A stretch of DNA of 64,000 bases from Uranotaenia lowii. Its lineage: Eukaryota > Arthropoda > Insecta > Diptera > Culicidae. Every line of letters begins with the position of its first letter. Positions within the stretch are counted from its first letter, which is position 1. The stretch lies in NCBI RefSeq assembly GCF_029784155.1, contig NC_073691.1, positions 57,212,217-57,276,216 of the forward strand. The letters are read 5' to 3'. The translations under genes were made by a program, and so were the position numbers. Positions 22,645 through 33,401 of this stretch are shown here, in pieces. The notes under the pieces are model-generated. The model saw only the letters and a program-made list of their open reading frames with translations. It was not told the DNA's origin and made no database searches.

Positions 22645-25600
22645 ATGGACGGAAGTCGGTTCATCATTCAAAAGCTGAGGAGCAGAGGATATGAGTCCTG
22701 CAGATTCAAGACCGAAATGCTCCTGATTTGAGAAAACCTTTGGAAATTTGTGTGCGGCGTTGCACCGGAACCTGTTACGGATGTCTGGAACGAAGGCGAT
22801 GCGATGGCACGCGTCACCATAGCGCTTTTGGTGGACGACAGCCAACACCCCCTCATCCGGAACTGTACAACTTCAAAGGCGACCTGGGAGGCATTGAAGA
22901 ACCTAGAACCACCAGAAGAAGATGATGTCCTCGAAGTTTCAATCCTGAAGAAGATCTGCCGTTCGGAATTCAAGGAGGATGACAGCATGGAAAATTTTCT
23001 TTTCTACATGGACGAGTTGTTCCAATGTTTGGAAAACACCGGCCAAGCGATGGACGAGCAAATGAAGGTTGCCATAGTGATGCAGAGCATGCCCGACTCC
23101 TACGACGCGCTCATTACCGCACTTGAAAGCAGATCTGACGACGAGCTGACAATGGATTTGGTCAAACGAAAATTAATCGATGGTGCCTCGGTGCCTAGAA
23201 GCGGTTAGATACGACGTCTCTGTGAAGCACTTCTCAGAACGGGCCGAAACCAAACCGGAAGGAAGACGGTCTGTAACTCCTTTTGGAAGCCAGGCCATTT
23301 CAAGCGGAATTGCCCCGAATCACCTGCCCAAGGAGAGCGCCCGAGAAGAGGGACGAAAATGCAACCGAAACCGAAAGGAAAGACGGCCAATCTGAGTAAA
23401 GCAAATCCATTCGTATTTACTGCACGCAACGCAACAGAACAGAAGCGTTTCTGGATAGAAGATCTCACATGTGCTCGAATCGAAAGTTTTCTCCGAAATG
23501 CGAAGCTGTACACGTTTGACGATCACCTTGGCCGATGGTAGCGGACGTCCGTAAAGGGTATCGGAAGCGGTCACCTGTTTGCAGCTTCGGCTGGAGCGAT
23601 TCAAGAAATGGTCCAGTCCGATGTGTTTTACGTCCCCGATTTCAGTCACGAAGCAACGAGGCTGCGTTATCCAAACTGACCCCGGAGGAAAATTCTGGAA
23701 CTGTATCCACAGTTGGCATCGAAAGTTGGGTCACCGTGATTGTGAAGCAGTCCAACGAACAGTGCGTGAAGGTTTGGCAACAGGCATTTCCATTAGAAAG
23801 TGTTACATCAAGAAGACGTGCGAGTGCTGTGTGGAATGTAAAATGGCGCGCTTGCTATTTCCTCCGAAAGCGCAGAGGTAATCGTCGGAACCTTTGCACG
23901 TCATTCACACCGATATTTGCGGTCCTATAAAACAACTTCGATTGGCGGATCAAGAAATTTTTTGACGATGATCGATGACTTCAGCCGTTTCAACGAAGTC
24001 TATTTCTTGAATAGGAAATCCGAGGCGAACGAGAAGATTCAAGAGTGCAAAAGTACGTAACCGTTTTGGCCGTTTTACAGTGATAATTCGCTCCGACCAG
24101 GGTGTCAAATATAAGGCGAAACCGTTGGGAATGTTTTACCGAGCCAAAGGAATTGTTCCTCAGTTCACTGCTGCATATTCCCCGCAGCAAAATGGAGTTG
24201 CTGAAAGAAAAAACCGAAGCCTGGTGGATTCAAGATGCCAAGATGGGTTACCGATTCTGGGCGGAAGCAATCAACACTGTAACTTATCTGCAGAACATTC
24301 TACGATCAAGAATCCTGGAGAAGATGCCGTTCGAATTATAGTTCGGGAAGGTGCCGAGCTATGCAGACCTATATCTCTTTGGTTGCACTGCTTACTTTAA
24401 AGTTTCATCGCCGCAGCGGAAGAAGCTGGATCCGAAAGCCATCCGATTCATCGAGACTGAAGAAGATGACTTAGCTGAGACGAAAACTGTGGAATACGAG
24501 TCGATTTTGGTTCCTGCCAACGAAGAACCAGAAGACGATGCATTTTCCGACGATGAAGACCGAGAATCCGACACCAGCACTTACGATACTACGTATGAAA
24601 TCGAGAGTGATGCCGCACGAACACCGCTGAGACGTTAGACCCGTAGTACCAAAGGTATACGAGTGCGTTTTCCCGAAACTACCGGTTTGGCAAAGAAGAT
24701 TTGTACCGAATCGAGGTCGTACAAGGAAGCCATCAATTGTCAAGAATCCGAATTTTGGAAAGCCGCCACGAACGAAGAGATGCAGTCGTTAATCGAAAAT
24801 GTAACGTAGGAGTTAGTCCCAATGCTGGCCGATCGCAACAAATGAATCTTCAAACGCAAGCAGGACGAGCAAGGTGAGGTGATCCGGTACAAAGCCCGTT
24901 TGGTCGCCCAGGGCTTCAACCAGAAATACGGTACCGAATACGACAAAGTTTCCGCACCAGTGTGGTTCGTCAAGTCACATTCAGAACCTTGTTGACGGTC
25001 GCCAGCAAGAAGGGTTTGTTGGCGAAGCATGCAGATGTGAAGACCGCTTATCTAAACGGGGAGCTCAAAGAGACGGTGTACATGCGGCAGCCGCCTGGTT
25101 ACGAAAAGGATACACCGTATGTCTCTTGAGGAGGAGTTTCTATCCTTAAGCAAGCAGATCATGTCTGGAACAAGAAAATGAACAGCGTTCTGAAGCACCT
25201 GAGTTCAAGCAATCAGCCAACGATCCTTGTTTGTACGTGCAAGACAAGGATGGAAAGCGAATTTATCTCGTCGTTTACTTAGACGATAAGGACATCGCTT
25301 GTGAAGACGAGAAGCAGAATAAAGATTTGATTCAATCCTTGAACCGATTCTTCACTGTAACATCTCTGGGAGATATTCGCCATTTCCTGGGAATTCAAGT
25401 TCAGTTTGATGAAAACGGGTTTACTGTCAGCCAGAAAAGTTACATAAAGATACTTTTGGAGAGATTTGGAATGGATCAAGCGAAGCTGTCAAAAATTCCG
25501 TTGGATCCTGCCATCAACAGCAAAAGGAGGAGACGGAAAAGCTGCCCAACAACCAATAGTATGCCAGCTTAATCGGTGGTTTGCTGTCTGTGGCAGTGTA

Positions 25601-26470
25601 TACTCGACCTATAAGCTATCATTGTATCGATCCTTGGTCGTTCTGTTAGCAGTCCCAGCTAAGCGGATTGGAACCAGGCGAAACGGAATCTGCGATATCT
25701 GAAGCACACTGTAGACCATCAACTAGTCCTTGGGTGACCAGAAGCTGACAGTCTACGTGGATGCGGATACGCGAAAACCAGGAAGTCCAAATTGTGAGAT
25801 AGAAGAATCTTGTTCATTTTCCGAAACGAGTCAAACAATGTCAACTGGCAGCCCAGTTCACCAGTTTTTGAATATATCCTCACATCGATGAATTGGTCTC
25901 TGCGAATCTCCTTCGTTCTCATTTGGTCGCGCTCTCTCTCTCATCGGACCTTCATCGTTCGGCGACATCGTGAATCGTGATCCAATCGTAAACGTCCTCA
26001 CTTCGTGAGACCAGAGCCAGCAGCAGACGAGTCAAGTCGATCCATATCCGCGTTGATCGGATGCTGGTCTCACACAATTCTGGTCACATTTTCTTGAGGG
26101 GTTACGGTCCGATTTGTTGGGGCTAGAGGAAGCAGAAGTGTGTTGCCCTAAGTAGCCCTAAGTGCAGAATGCTGCAAGGAACTTTTGTGGATTAATCATT
26201 CGCTACGAGATTTCCACATGGACCGATCAAAACCGATTACCGTCCATGAGGCTAACTAATACGTCATGAAGCAACTGGAAGAAGGGAAGTTCCACAACCG
26301 ATCCAAACATGTGGACACCCGCTATTGATGCGACAACTGGAAGGAAGATGGGATTATCAACATCGATTATTACCCTACTGAACTGATGATTGCCGATATG
26401 CTGACGTAGCTCTTGACTCAAGTTAAATTAAGGAAATTCCGAGAAGCTGCTGGGATACATCCGTCAAGGA
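22645..26470 (+). pseudogene. Copia gag-pol polyprotein, many frameshifts and stops
   Basis: From the ATG at 22645 the order is as follows. A Copia gag (UBN2-like) domain, open at 22750-23208, includes ATWEALKNLE and MQSMPDSYDAL. A degraded zinc-knuckle and protease region follows, then a GAG-pre-integrase motif WHRKLGHRD near 23722. Integrase core pieces are HTDICGPIK, MIDDFSRF, IRSDQGVKY and SPQQNGVAERKN. Reverse transcriptase pieces are [25 protein letters not shown] (normally YVDD) and LGDIRHFLGIQV. The RNase H has VYVDADTRK and, near the end, NRSKHVDTRY and PTELMIADMLT. It would act as a single polyprotein. Here the frame is broken repeatedly, the YVDD box is changed to YLDDKD and no long frame survives, so it is dead. 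Confidence 0.92.
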
Positions 26471-26474
26471 GGAG

Positions 26475-26606
26475 TGAAGAACGAAGAGACTGATGATCGA
26501 GCAAGCCTTGGAACAGTTAGTCAATAAGTTGAAGAGAAAATAAAATTAGTCTTACTTTGTCCATCATAAACAAGTTGTTTCTCTAGATCTACTGCCTACT
26601 CCAATA
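26475..26606 (+). repeat. Copia 3' LTR
   Basis: Direct repeat of 22452-22585, about 132 bp. It is preceded by the purine tract at 26465-26474 and followed by the target duplication GTTGA. Confidence 0.8.
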
Positions 26607-26611
26607 GTTGA

Positions 26612-29440
26612 AAATACAGGACGGAATCGTTTCGAATACAGGAGCAAAGAATAAGGGTGTTTTCAGTGTACCGCGAACTTTAGTTTTTCCTATAAAGCGT
26701 GTTGGAAAGGGATAGTCTCACAAAGGACAAAACTAGAAAGTTCGTAAAACGTGTCTAATTACGTCAAATGCCATACACGTGCCACGTAGCTGAATTGCCC
26801 TTTAATAACTTATCAGGGAAGTGTCATTCAAATTCCTCGGTACTTTGAATGCTCTTGTTTAAATGTTAATATGACTTTTGGTTATTGCAGATACAATAGT
26901 TTGGGAATATTGATAGGTATTAATGTTTCTGAGAAATATTGTTCTATGACAAATTGTCAAACCAGCTGTAAAATTCAAAAATATCTCAGTCATGATTCCT
27001 TTTCATTCTACAATCAGTTCCCGTACCCTATTTTTCTTCGGCTCAAATTTCCAGCCAAAGCAGTAGTAAAGGGCGGAGGTTAACTTGGGAACAAGCAAGA
27101 CAAAAATGGAAAGAAAGAAAAAAACAACGAAAATCCAACTGTCGAGACATCCTCCTGTCCTGGATGAATGCAGCAGCAGCAGCAGTAAATCTAGGCCGAA
27201 TCGATGGGAAACGTGCGGTTGAGTGTGTTACACGATGTACGAACACCCTAATGGGTGGATCACTCACTGCTCTGTTTCCCACCTCTGACGGTGAGTGAGT
27301 GACCGGTTGAGCCTGTTTACATCGAACATGTTACACTGAAAAACAAACAAAATAAAATCCATCTTGTTAGAATCATAAACTTGTAGCGACAACACAGATT
27401 CCATTAGAGGGAAACGTGAGGGGAGATTGAAACGTTTGATCTGTGATATGATGTTTTCGCTAGAAATATGGTTAAATAGAAGCATCAAATTTCCAGGAAT
27501 GCTGGAAGACACAACGAGCATTATGTATTATTATTTATGAAGGTTTGACGGTTAAAATTTAAGTCATACTTTTTGGTCGTTAAAAATTTCACGAACTTAT
27601 GTTCTTCAACTTGATTTTTTTTAGTCAAAACATTTTTCATGATTTTAGAATATCGTTTGAACAATAAAAATCACTCAAAATAATTTAAAAATTAAAACAT
27701 TAGAGAAAAATTTCGAATTTCAGGAACTATTTTCAAAAAAAAAAACAAAAATCAAAAGACAACTGAAAAAATATTTTTTTTTCCTCCTTTTCTCGTTCCT
27801 TAATGATTACAAGTTGGCACTCATGCTCTTTTTTTCCTCCTGCTGTGTGAAGTAACTCTCCTGTCTCTGTAAATCGCTCAATTTGGGCAGGTCATGGTTG
27901 TGAGTGTTTGTAATTTTGGAGGCCGGGAATGAGTAGAGGGTTTCATGGGTGGAAGAAAAGCTTTCCCTTGTTTACTTCCGGCTGCCCGAAGCTTGTTGCA
28001 GATTGCGGGATGCGAAAATGAGCATAATCGAATGGATGGATGGAAATTTTGGGATGAGGAAGGTGGTAGTGGCTCCAGAGAGGCAAAACGGGACTTGGCG
28101 TCTCTGTTTTGATTCCGTCTTTCCTTCGGGCGCCAATTTAGAGAACCATCATCGTAACAGCAACGTAGTGTGGGGTGCTGTAAAATGACTTGTTTTTGCG
28201 GCAAACTTTGCTGGCAGGGTGAGTTCAAAGGACGGAATGGTGATGTTGATGATGATGATTTTGATGACAAAGATGGTGATGTTGATGATGGTGGGGGTTG
28301 TAAAACCGGTGGAAATGATTGGAGAAGCACAACGATGATCAGCGTGATGTTACTAGTGATGATGACGATGTTTCTGACGTCAGCATGGAATACTGGAGAT
28401 GACTCTTTTGATGATGCTAAATTAAACTGTTCGTTCAGGGATGATGATATACAATGGGTTAACGAAATTATGAAGAAAATTCACATAAACAATAGTTTAA
28501 TAAACCATCTTTTACGCTTTTGGATGTAAATTTGTCGATATAGAAAATGCTAAATATACCTAATATGTACCTAATGATTTCTGTGTATGCTCTAAAAACT
28601 GCAATAGAGAGCGAAAGAGGGCAATACGAAAATTACCATGAAGCTCTAATGGATTAGGGATGTAATATATTGCAAGCTGGAAGAAAATGACGTCCTTTAA
28701 TCTCGTTGCTTCAGTTTACCAAGCGAGTAGCTACTTGTGTGACGTTGCACTCTACGAAAGGTAAAGTCAACGTTCCGATGAGATTATGTCTATGACTTTC
28801 TATGTTCAAATAAGCTGTATGACGTTGCGAGTGTCAGGGCAGCTTAAGAGAAAAATGTATATCCACAATTTATCTGAGAAATAAAAAGCAATTAAAGTAG
28901 AGAAAAAAATTTAAGGTTGCACAAGGAGAAGTTTTTTGCCAAAAAGTAAATCGACCCATATGATTGGAAATGTAATTTGTTAGGAAGAAAAGGCTGTTGG
29001 ATTGAAAGCTTCGGAGAGTTCAAAACTATTGATACCCATTTTTTCTAGCTGTTCCAGCCAACGATACCCAATTTCTTTCCTATAATTTACAGTTAGACAA
29101 TTCGGGGCCATCCAATGACGATATCTGAACATAAATATATTTGAATAGCTTGATTGCTGTAAAATTCCAAAACGGCAAACAGTTTTACTAGTTGAACCCT
29201 CAAATGAAAATATAAAAAAACACAACAGATTTATATTTTGGTATCTACATGGGAACTTCTCGAAAAAAAAGTTCACAAAATCACGATTGGTAGCTTGATA
29301 TGTCAACAGAACGGTGTAAGAACGTGAAAAGAATGTTCTTGTTTAAGGAAATCATTTAATCTGGACATCATATTTTAAAGAATAACTTTCTTTTTTAAAA
29401 ACATTGAAAAATTAATGCTGACAAACATGCGAAAAAAAAT
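26612..29440. other. intron-like non-coding stretch
   Basis: Mixed AT-rich sequence with a CAGCAGCAGCAGCAG run near 27170 and a GATGATGTTGATGATG-type run near 28238-28290. The latter creates an acidic Asp-rich frame at 28170-28529 and a Ser/Pro-rich frame on the other strand. Neither is supported as a gene. AATCGACCCATATGA at 28949-28963 is identical to 62286-62300, suggesting a shared transposon end. Confidence 0.45.
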
Positions 29441-29447
29441 TCGCCTT

Positions 29448-29521
29448 GTCTCCCGGTAGGACTTGAACCCACATCTTGCGCCTCTCCGGGTTCCATGTAT
29501 CAATATTCTACTACAGGAGAC
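29448..29521 (-). ncRNA. tRNA-like element with a perfect Pol III B box
   Basis: The 74 nt minus-strand sequence pairs at its ends (GTCTCCT with GGGAGAC). It contains a T-arm GTGGG-TTCAAGT-CCTAC that includes the exact B-box consensus GGTTCAAGTCC. The region after the acceptor has T8/A9 and a three-pair D-stem (GTA/TAC). The anticodon arm does not pair convincingly and no CCA is encoded. It is probably a tRNA pseudogene or the head of a tRNA-derived SINE rather than a working tRNA. It ends 27 bp left of the BEL element. Confidence 0.45.
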
Positions 29522-29548
29522 AACCTGGCGTATGAAAGTTATACTGGT

Positions 29549-30172
29549 TGGAGAGGGTGGACTGTATCACGGTGGGTGGCATGAAGAACAACCATTGGTT
29601 GCCCACTCCTCTTGTGGGATTGGGCCTCGACTTGACAACCCTGTGGTTGCCAAACCAGTGGAGGCAGGTCGGTGGACATTCTGCCTGGAATGCCAAACAA
29701 ATCGGTGGTTGCCACAGTAACTAAACTCTTTCGGCTCTGAAAAGAGCCCTTTGGGGTGTGGCAACAGAGAACCGGAAGCAAGGAACTGGAGCAGCCAGCA
29801 CGAAGAAAAACACTGTCACCTTAACTCATCATATCGTTGTATTTTTCTCTGTTCACTTTTCTCTATTTATGTTAATTTACACTCTCGGAACTTTCTCGAA
29901 CACTCTCGGTGGAATCGGCTCCGTCCGAGCACGACGACGATGGTGCGAGCAGCTTATTCGTCTTAGCTGCTTTTCCTCTCTGGCTGGTTCTCTCTCGTTG
30001 CTCTCTCGGGATGCTCTCGTGTTTGCGGTTGAAAATTTACTAAACTAGCGCGACTAGCGGGACCGCGCTTTTTATAACTTTGGCTCGTCGCGCGCTGCTC
30101 GCTGATTGGCTGGCGCTCATCTCGCGTTCTTCCCCTCCCGCTCTTTTCTCAGTCCGCTTGTCGGACTGAACA
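29549..30172 (-). repeat. BEL-type downstream (3') LTR
   Basis: Minus-strand TG at 30172 to CA at 29549, about 624 bp. It carries a CCAAT box (AGCCAATCAGC, near 30100-30110), a TATA box (TTATAAAAAGCG, 30066-30077) and the histone-type stem-loop at 29733-29748. I see no AATAAA or ATTAAA on the sense strand of this LTR. Confidence 0.7.
29733..29748 (-). terminator. histone-type mRNA 3'-end stem-loop inside an LTR
   Basis: On the minus (sense) strand the 16 nt GGCTCTTTTCAGAGCC match the metazoan replication-dependent histone stem-loop exactly: a six-pair stem and a TTTC loop. It has the usual CCAAA just upstream (CCCCAAAG) and a purine GAAAGAG just downstream. It lies about 290 nt beyond the expected LTR transcription start. 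It may direct histone-like RNA 3'-end formation for the element, or it may be a chance or captured hairpin. No histone coding sequence is nearby. Confidence 0.55.
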
Positions 30173-30918
30173 TACTCCCCACCAGAAGGTGTGAAGTTGT
30201 CTCGGTTGGTGTTTGTCGTCAAACTTTCTGGAACCTTCGAATCAGCAGTGTTCGGTGACACATCGCTTATCAGTGGCTCGCTTGCTGGAATGCGAACCCG
30301 AGTTGCTGAACCTGGCATGAAGTCCCGGTTGGTGGTTGTCGACGAACTTTCTGGAACCTTCGATGAACTTTCTGGAACCTTCGAATCAGCAGTGTTTGGC
30401 GACGTACTGCTTGTGAATGGCTCACTTGCTGGAATGTGATCCCGGGCTGCTGAACCTGGCCTGGATTTCGATTCTGCTGGACCCATTTGCTTGGATCGCC
30501 CGACTTTATTGCGATCCTGCAATGGAAGACTCGCCTCTTCTGGGGGGACCAATTGTCGCTGGCAACTGTCAGGCTGTGGCTGTTGAATTGGCAGTGCTCG
30601 AACCCATTCGAGCCGACTCCCGATTGCCACAGCTACTTCCTCGTAGAGATTCATAAACTCGGAGAAAATGTCGTCTTGCTGCTTTCGTTCGGCTGGTGAC
30701 GACAAGGCGATAATCTCTTGGTGATGCTTGGTGTACGCTGCCTTGGAGTCCTCGACACTTCGATGGTACACCCTCAGTTGAGCTGCGGTTAGCCCAACCT
30801 TCTCGTTTTCTGCTCGCTGGAAAATCGTCTTGATTCGATGGATGTTGCGCTGCGCCAATCCACGGATGTAGATAAGCGCCTGAAGCTTCTCGTTTCTTAT
30901 TGCTGGATCTGGATTCAT
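30040..30918 (-). CDS. BEL-type gag N-terminal fragment running into the LTR
   Basis: The 292-codon frame begins at the ATG at 30918, placed 113 nt after the primer site. That is a natural gag start. The first ~115 residues are helical and charged: RNEKLQALIYIRGLAQRNIHRI, then AQLRVYHRSVEDSKAAY and DIFSEFMNLYEEVAVAIGSRLEW. They resemble the N-terminal domain of Pao/BEL gag proteins, which precedes the DUF1759-type capsid region. From about residue 120 it becomes Ser/Pro-rich with an imperfect duplication around PASEPxxSxxSPNTADSKVPES. It then reads through the purine tract into the LTR and stops there. Capsid, zinc knuckle, protease and pol are absent. It may be a product of internal deletion. 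Whether it is translated is unknown. Confidence 0.6.
   Translation of the reverse strand: MNPDPAIRNEKLQALIYIRGLAQRNIHRIKTIFQRAENEKVGLTAAQLRVYHRSVEDSKAAYTKHHQEIIALSSPAERKQQDDIFSEFMNLYEEVAVAIGSRLEWVRALPIQQPQPDSCQRQLVPPEEASLPLQDRNKVGRSKQMGPAESKSRPGSAARDHIPASEPFTSSTSPNTADSKVPESSSKVPESSSTTTNRDFMPGSATRVRIPASEPLISDVSPNTADSKVPESLTTNTNRDNFTPSGGEYVQSDKRTEKRAGGEEREMSASQSASSARRAKVIKSAVPLVALV
30173..30186 (-). other. BEL-type polypurine tract
   Basis: The minus strand reads TCTGGTGGGGAGTA immediately before the TGTTCAG LTR start. That is the place and composition expected for a plus-strand primer. Confidence 0.6.
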
Positions 30919-31030
30919 TGTCTCTTGCTCACTTTGCTTCCTCTATGCCTCACTCGCAACACTTTGCTTCACGATCCTCTCTCTCAAACTGAATGACGAA
31001 GATTTTCCGTCTAAAGGTACCGGATACTCT

Positions 31031-31048
31031 ATCCGGCTCGAAGGACCA
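31031..31048 (-). other. BEL-type primer-binding site
   Basis: TGGTCCTTCGAGCCGGAT on the minus strand is complementary to a tRNA 3' end with CCA. It sits five bases after the LTR end. The same 18 bases occur at 19694-19711. Confidence 0.65.
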
Positions 31049-31053
31049 TTTCA

Positions 31054-31986
31054 TGTTGTGGCCATAAAAAGCCATTGGACTGTAGGGGCGGCGCTTGGAA
31101 AGCAAACCACCGATGGGACTCATTCCCCTCGTGGGAGTGAGCCTCTCCTAGACAACCTCCGTTGCTGTCTCACCGGTAAAGGCAAGTCCTCGGACTGTAC
31201 CTGGGGCCAAGGCCGCGTCGATCACAAACCAGTGTTCAAAATTTTCAAAGTCAAAGTTCAATCTTCACTCAACTGACAGCATCCTCTCTGTCAAAGTCAA
31301 AGCTTTGAAATAGCTTTCATATTTGTATCTTTCAAAGTAAAGGAGCTTTCTACCGTATTCATTTCCTGTCAAAATGCTTTCAAGTTCATTTGAAAGCCGG
31401 TTCAGTCATATTCAATTGAAAATGATTGATGTTTTTGTTCATGAATATTTTTGTAGGTCCTTGATGAAAATTTTCGCTTCCTGAATATTTTTTTTCTTTC
31501 ATATTCAGAATGAATAGGCACTACGAGATGTTTTATATGATAGCTGTAATCGAAATCGCGTAGTCCGTCGCCTCCTGAAGACATAGTTTAAAGATCATTA
31601 TTTTTCAAAACAACAAATATCCAAAAAAAATTTTTAATGTTTTTTTGTTTATATTTTGAATTTCTATGAAATATAACTAGAATTGGAAAGATAAAACGTA
31701 TGTGTATACCAAAACAATCCCTTATTCCAAGATAATCACTGAAAGCTACACACATCAAAACAATTTTGTGTGCAATCAAATTTGCACACACCGCATCATG
31801 TCCAGCTGGTTTCTCCGCTGGATCGTTGTTGCTGCGATGGTGGTTGAAAATAGACTGATCATGCAACGCGCGGGAGCGCGCATTTTTATACCTTCGTCAC
31901 GTCCGCTGCTGCTCGCTGATTGGCTGGCGCTCATCTCGCGTTCTTCCCCTCCCGCTCTCTTCTCAGTCCGCTTGTCGGACTGAACA
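31054..31986 (-). repeat. BEL-type upstream (5') LTR
   Basis: About 933 bp, from minus-strand TG at 31986 to CA at 31054. The CCAAT box (near 31918) and TATA box (TATAAAAATGCGC, near 31880-31890) are in the same places as in the other LTR. The middle holds about 500 bp of unrelated AT-rich sequence, probably an insertion. The histone-type stem-loop is not found in this copy. Confidence 0.6.
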
Positions 31987-31991
31987 CTGGT

Positions 31992-33333
31992 CGAGTGTCG
32001 ATGTCTATCGGAATGAAGGGAATTGTTTTCCCATGTGTACATCATCATTTTCGTAGTCTATTTCTATTCCCATCATTTCAACTTACGGTAGTTGGACTCA
32101 AATTTGGACATTTTAAGGACGGCAAGATTTGCATTGCCTTCGCATATACTGCACGGGTTGTCAGTTGTGATGAGAAATGATGCGATTGCCGTATTTGGAT
32201 ATACAACCAAATTTGGCACTTGTCACCGCCTTATTTCTATTTTTGAACTGCGAAGACTGCGGGAGACAAGCGAATTTTATTTCGCATGTTTTTCAACATT
32301 CATTTTCATCTTGTCTAGTCCCTGAAATTTCAACTAACACAGTTGGATTCATTTCTCTACAAAAAAAAACTTTCGCTGACTGAATGTTTAAGTCAAGACC
32401 CATCTCTGGGCCGCAGTTTAATAACATTGAAAAATTTTACGAAAAATATCTTAAATCTCATATCTTAGATTTAAGGTCTCAGGTATCTGGAATCAGCCCC
32501 AAAGTCTCAGCTCACAAGCATCATGCCTCATGTCTCACGTGGGGATTTTACTTTATTGTTTGGCGGGTTTGTTTTCAAATTTGGTTCATTTTTGCGACTA
32601 AAAACAACGAATTTTAAGAAGATTTTTAACAATTTTACTTTCCGATAAATTTGAGTTTGGTTTTATCGTGAAAAAAATTTAACCATATTTCAAATGCACA
32701 TAACTTGGTCATTTTTTGTCACAAATTATATAATAGCACTTTAAAACAAAATGAAATTACGACAACTGTTCAAAAAATATATTTAAAAAAAAGTACATAT
32801 TATATTTCTCCATAACCTTTTAAAAATATTTAAAAATAAATCCCCAAATATTCTGCATGTTAGGGATAGCGCTTGCTATGAGGACTGCTTGAAAGTTCAG
32901 AAGTAGTTTTGTCCCTCAAAGATGACATACATAAATAAATTGTAGAGGACCTCGAATGAATAGGGAGAAATCGGCTCTGATGTGTTTTGATTTTGGCCTT
33001 AACCGGTCTACGCAATTCAAAGTTGTTCGAAATAACTCTGTAAATAACACTCTGTACCCTAAGGGCAAATGTAGTTTTTCTGCACCCGGCTTTCAGCGAT
33101 CGATTTTTTTCTTGTGATTCACAGTTTACCTATCCAAATATTTATAAGGTTCAATGAATCTAAAGAAATCTGCCCTGGTTCGTTTATGTACATTGCAACG
33201 TGATGCCTACTCTCGATCTCCTGGAAGAGTGGCCCCCAAATGTGAAGGATGAAGGGATGAGCACAGAAACATTGATGAGATCATTCTTTGTATTAAATTG
33301 CAAGAAACATTATGTTCATTCACCATTGTACAC
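31992..33333. other. AT-rich non-coding stretch
   Basis: I see no gene or repeat boundary that can be supported between the BEL element and the tail of the Jockey-like element. Confidence 0.5.
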
Positions 33334-33401
33334 TTATTTATTTATTTGTTAATTTATTACAAATCAACGGAACACATATTGGTCCAAATGATGACTTAAA
33401 A

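Larger units (their letters stand above)
22452..26606 (+). mobile_element. Copia-type LTR retrotransposon, complete outline, mutated
   Basis: Two direct repeats of about 133 bp (22452-22585 and 26475-26606) start TGAAGAACGAAG and end CTCCAAT. The 5 bp duplication GTTGA flanks the whole element at 22447-22451 and 26607-26611. A Copia-style primer site TTGGTTATAGGCC (like the internal initiator-tRNA primer of Drosophila copia) follows the left LTR. A purine tract AAGGAGGAG precedes the right LTR. The interior encodes gag-integrase-RT-RNase H in Copia order. Confidence 0.9.
29549..31986 (-). mobile_element. BEL-type LTR element reduced to a gag fragment
   Basis: The 5 bp duplication CTGGT lies at 29544-29548 and 31987-31991. 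On the minus strand the order is LTR (31986-31054), a TGAAA spacer, the primer site TGGTCCTTCGAGCCGGAT (31048-31031), a gag N-terminal frame (30918), a purine tract and an LTR (30172-29549). All of pol is missing. The two LTRs share a nearly identical ~90 bp start (TGTTCAGTCCGAC...) and clearly related but strongly diverged remainders. The unit is therefore either mosaic or formed from two related families. Confidence 0.75.

Noticed and set aside
28170..28529. Acidic 119-codon frame and the opposing Ser/Pro-rich frame (27878-28330)
   Set aside because: Both come from a GATGATGTT-type repeat tract and overlap each other on opposite strands.
29448..29521. Functional tRNA gene
   Set aside because: Acceptor and T-arm fit, but the anticodon stem does not pair and no sensible anticodon can be assigned.
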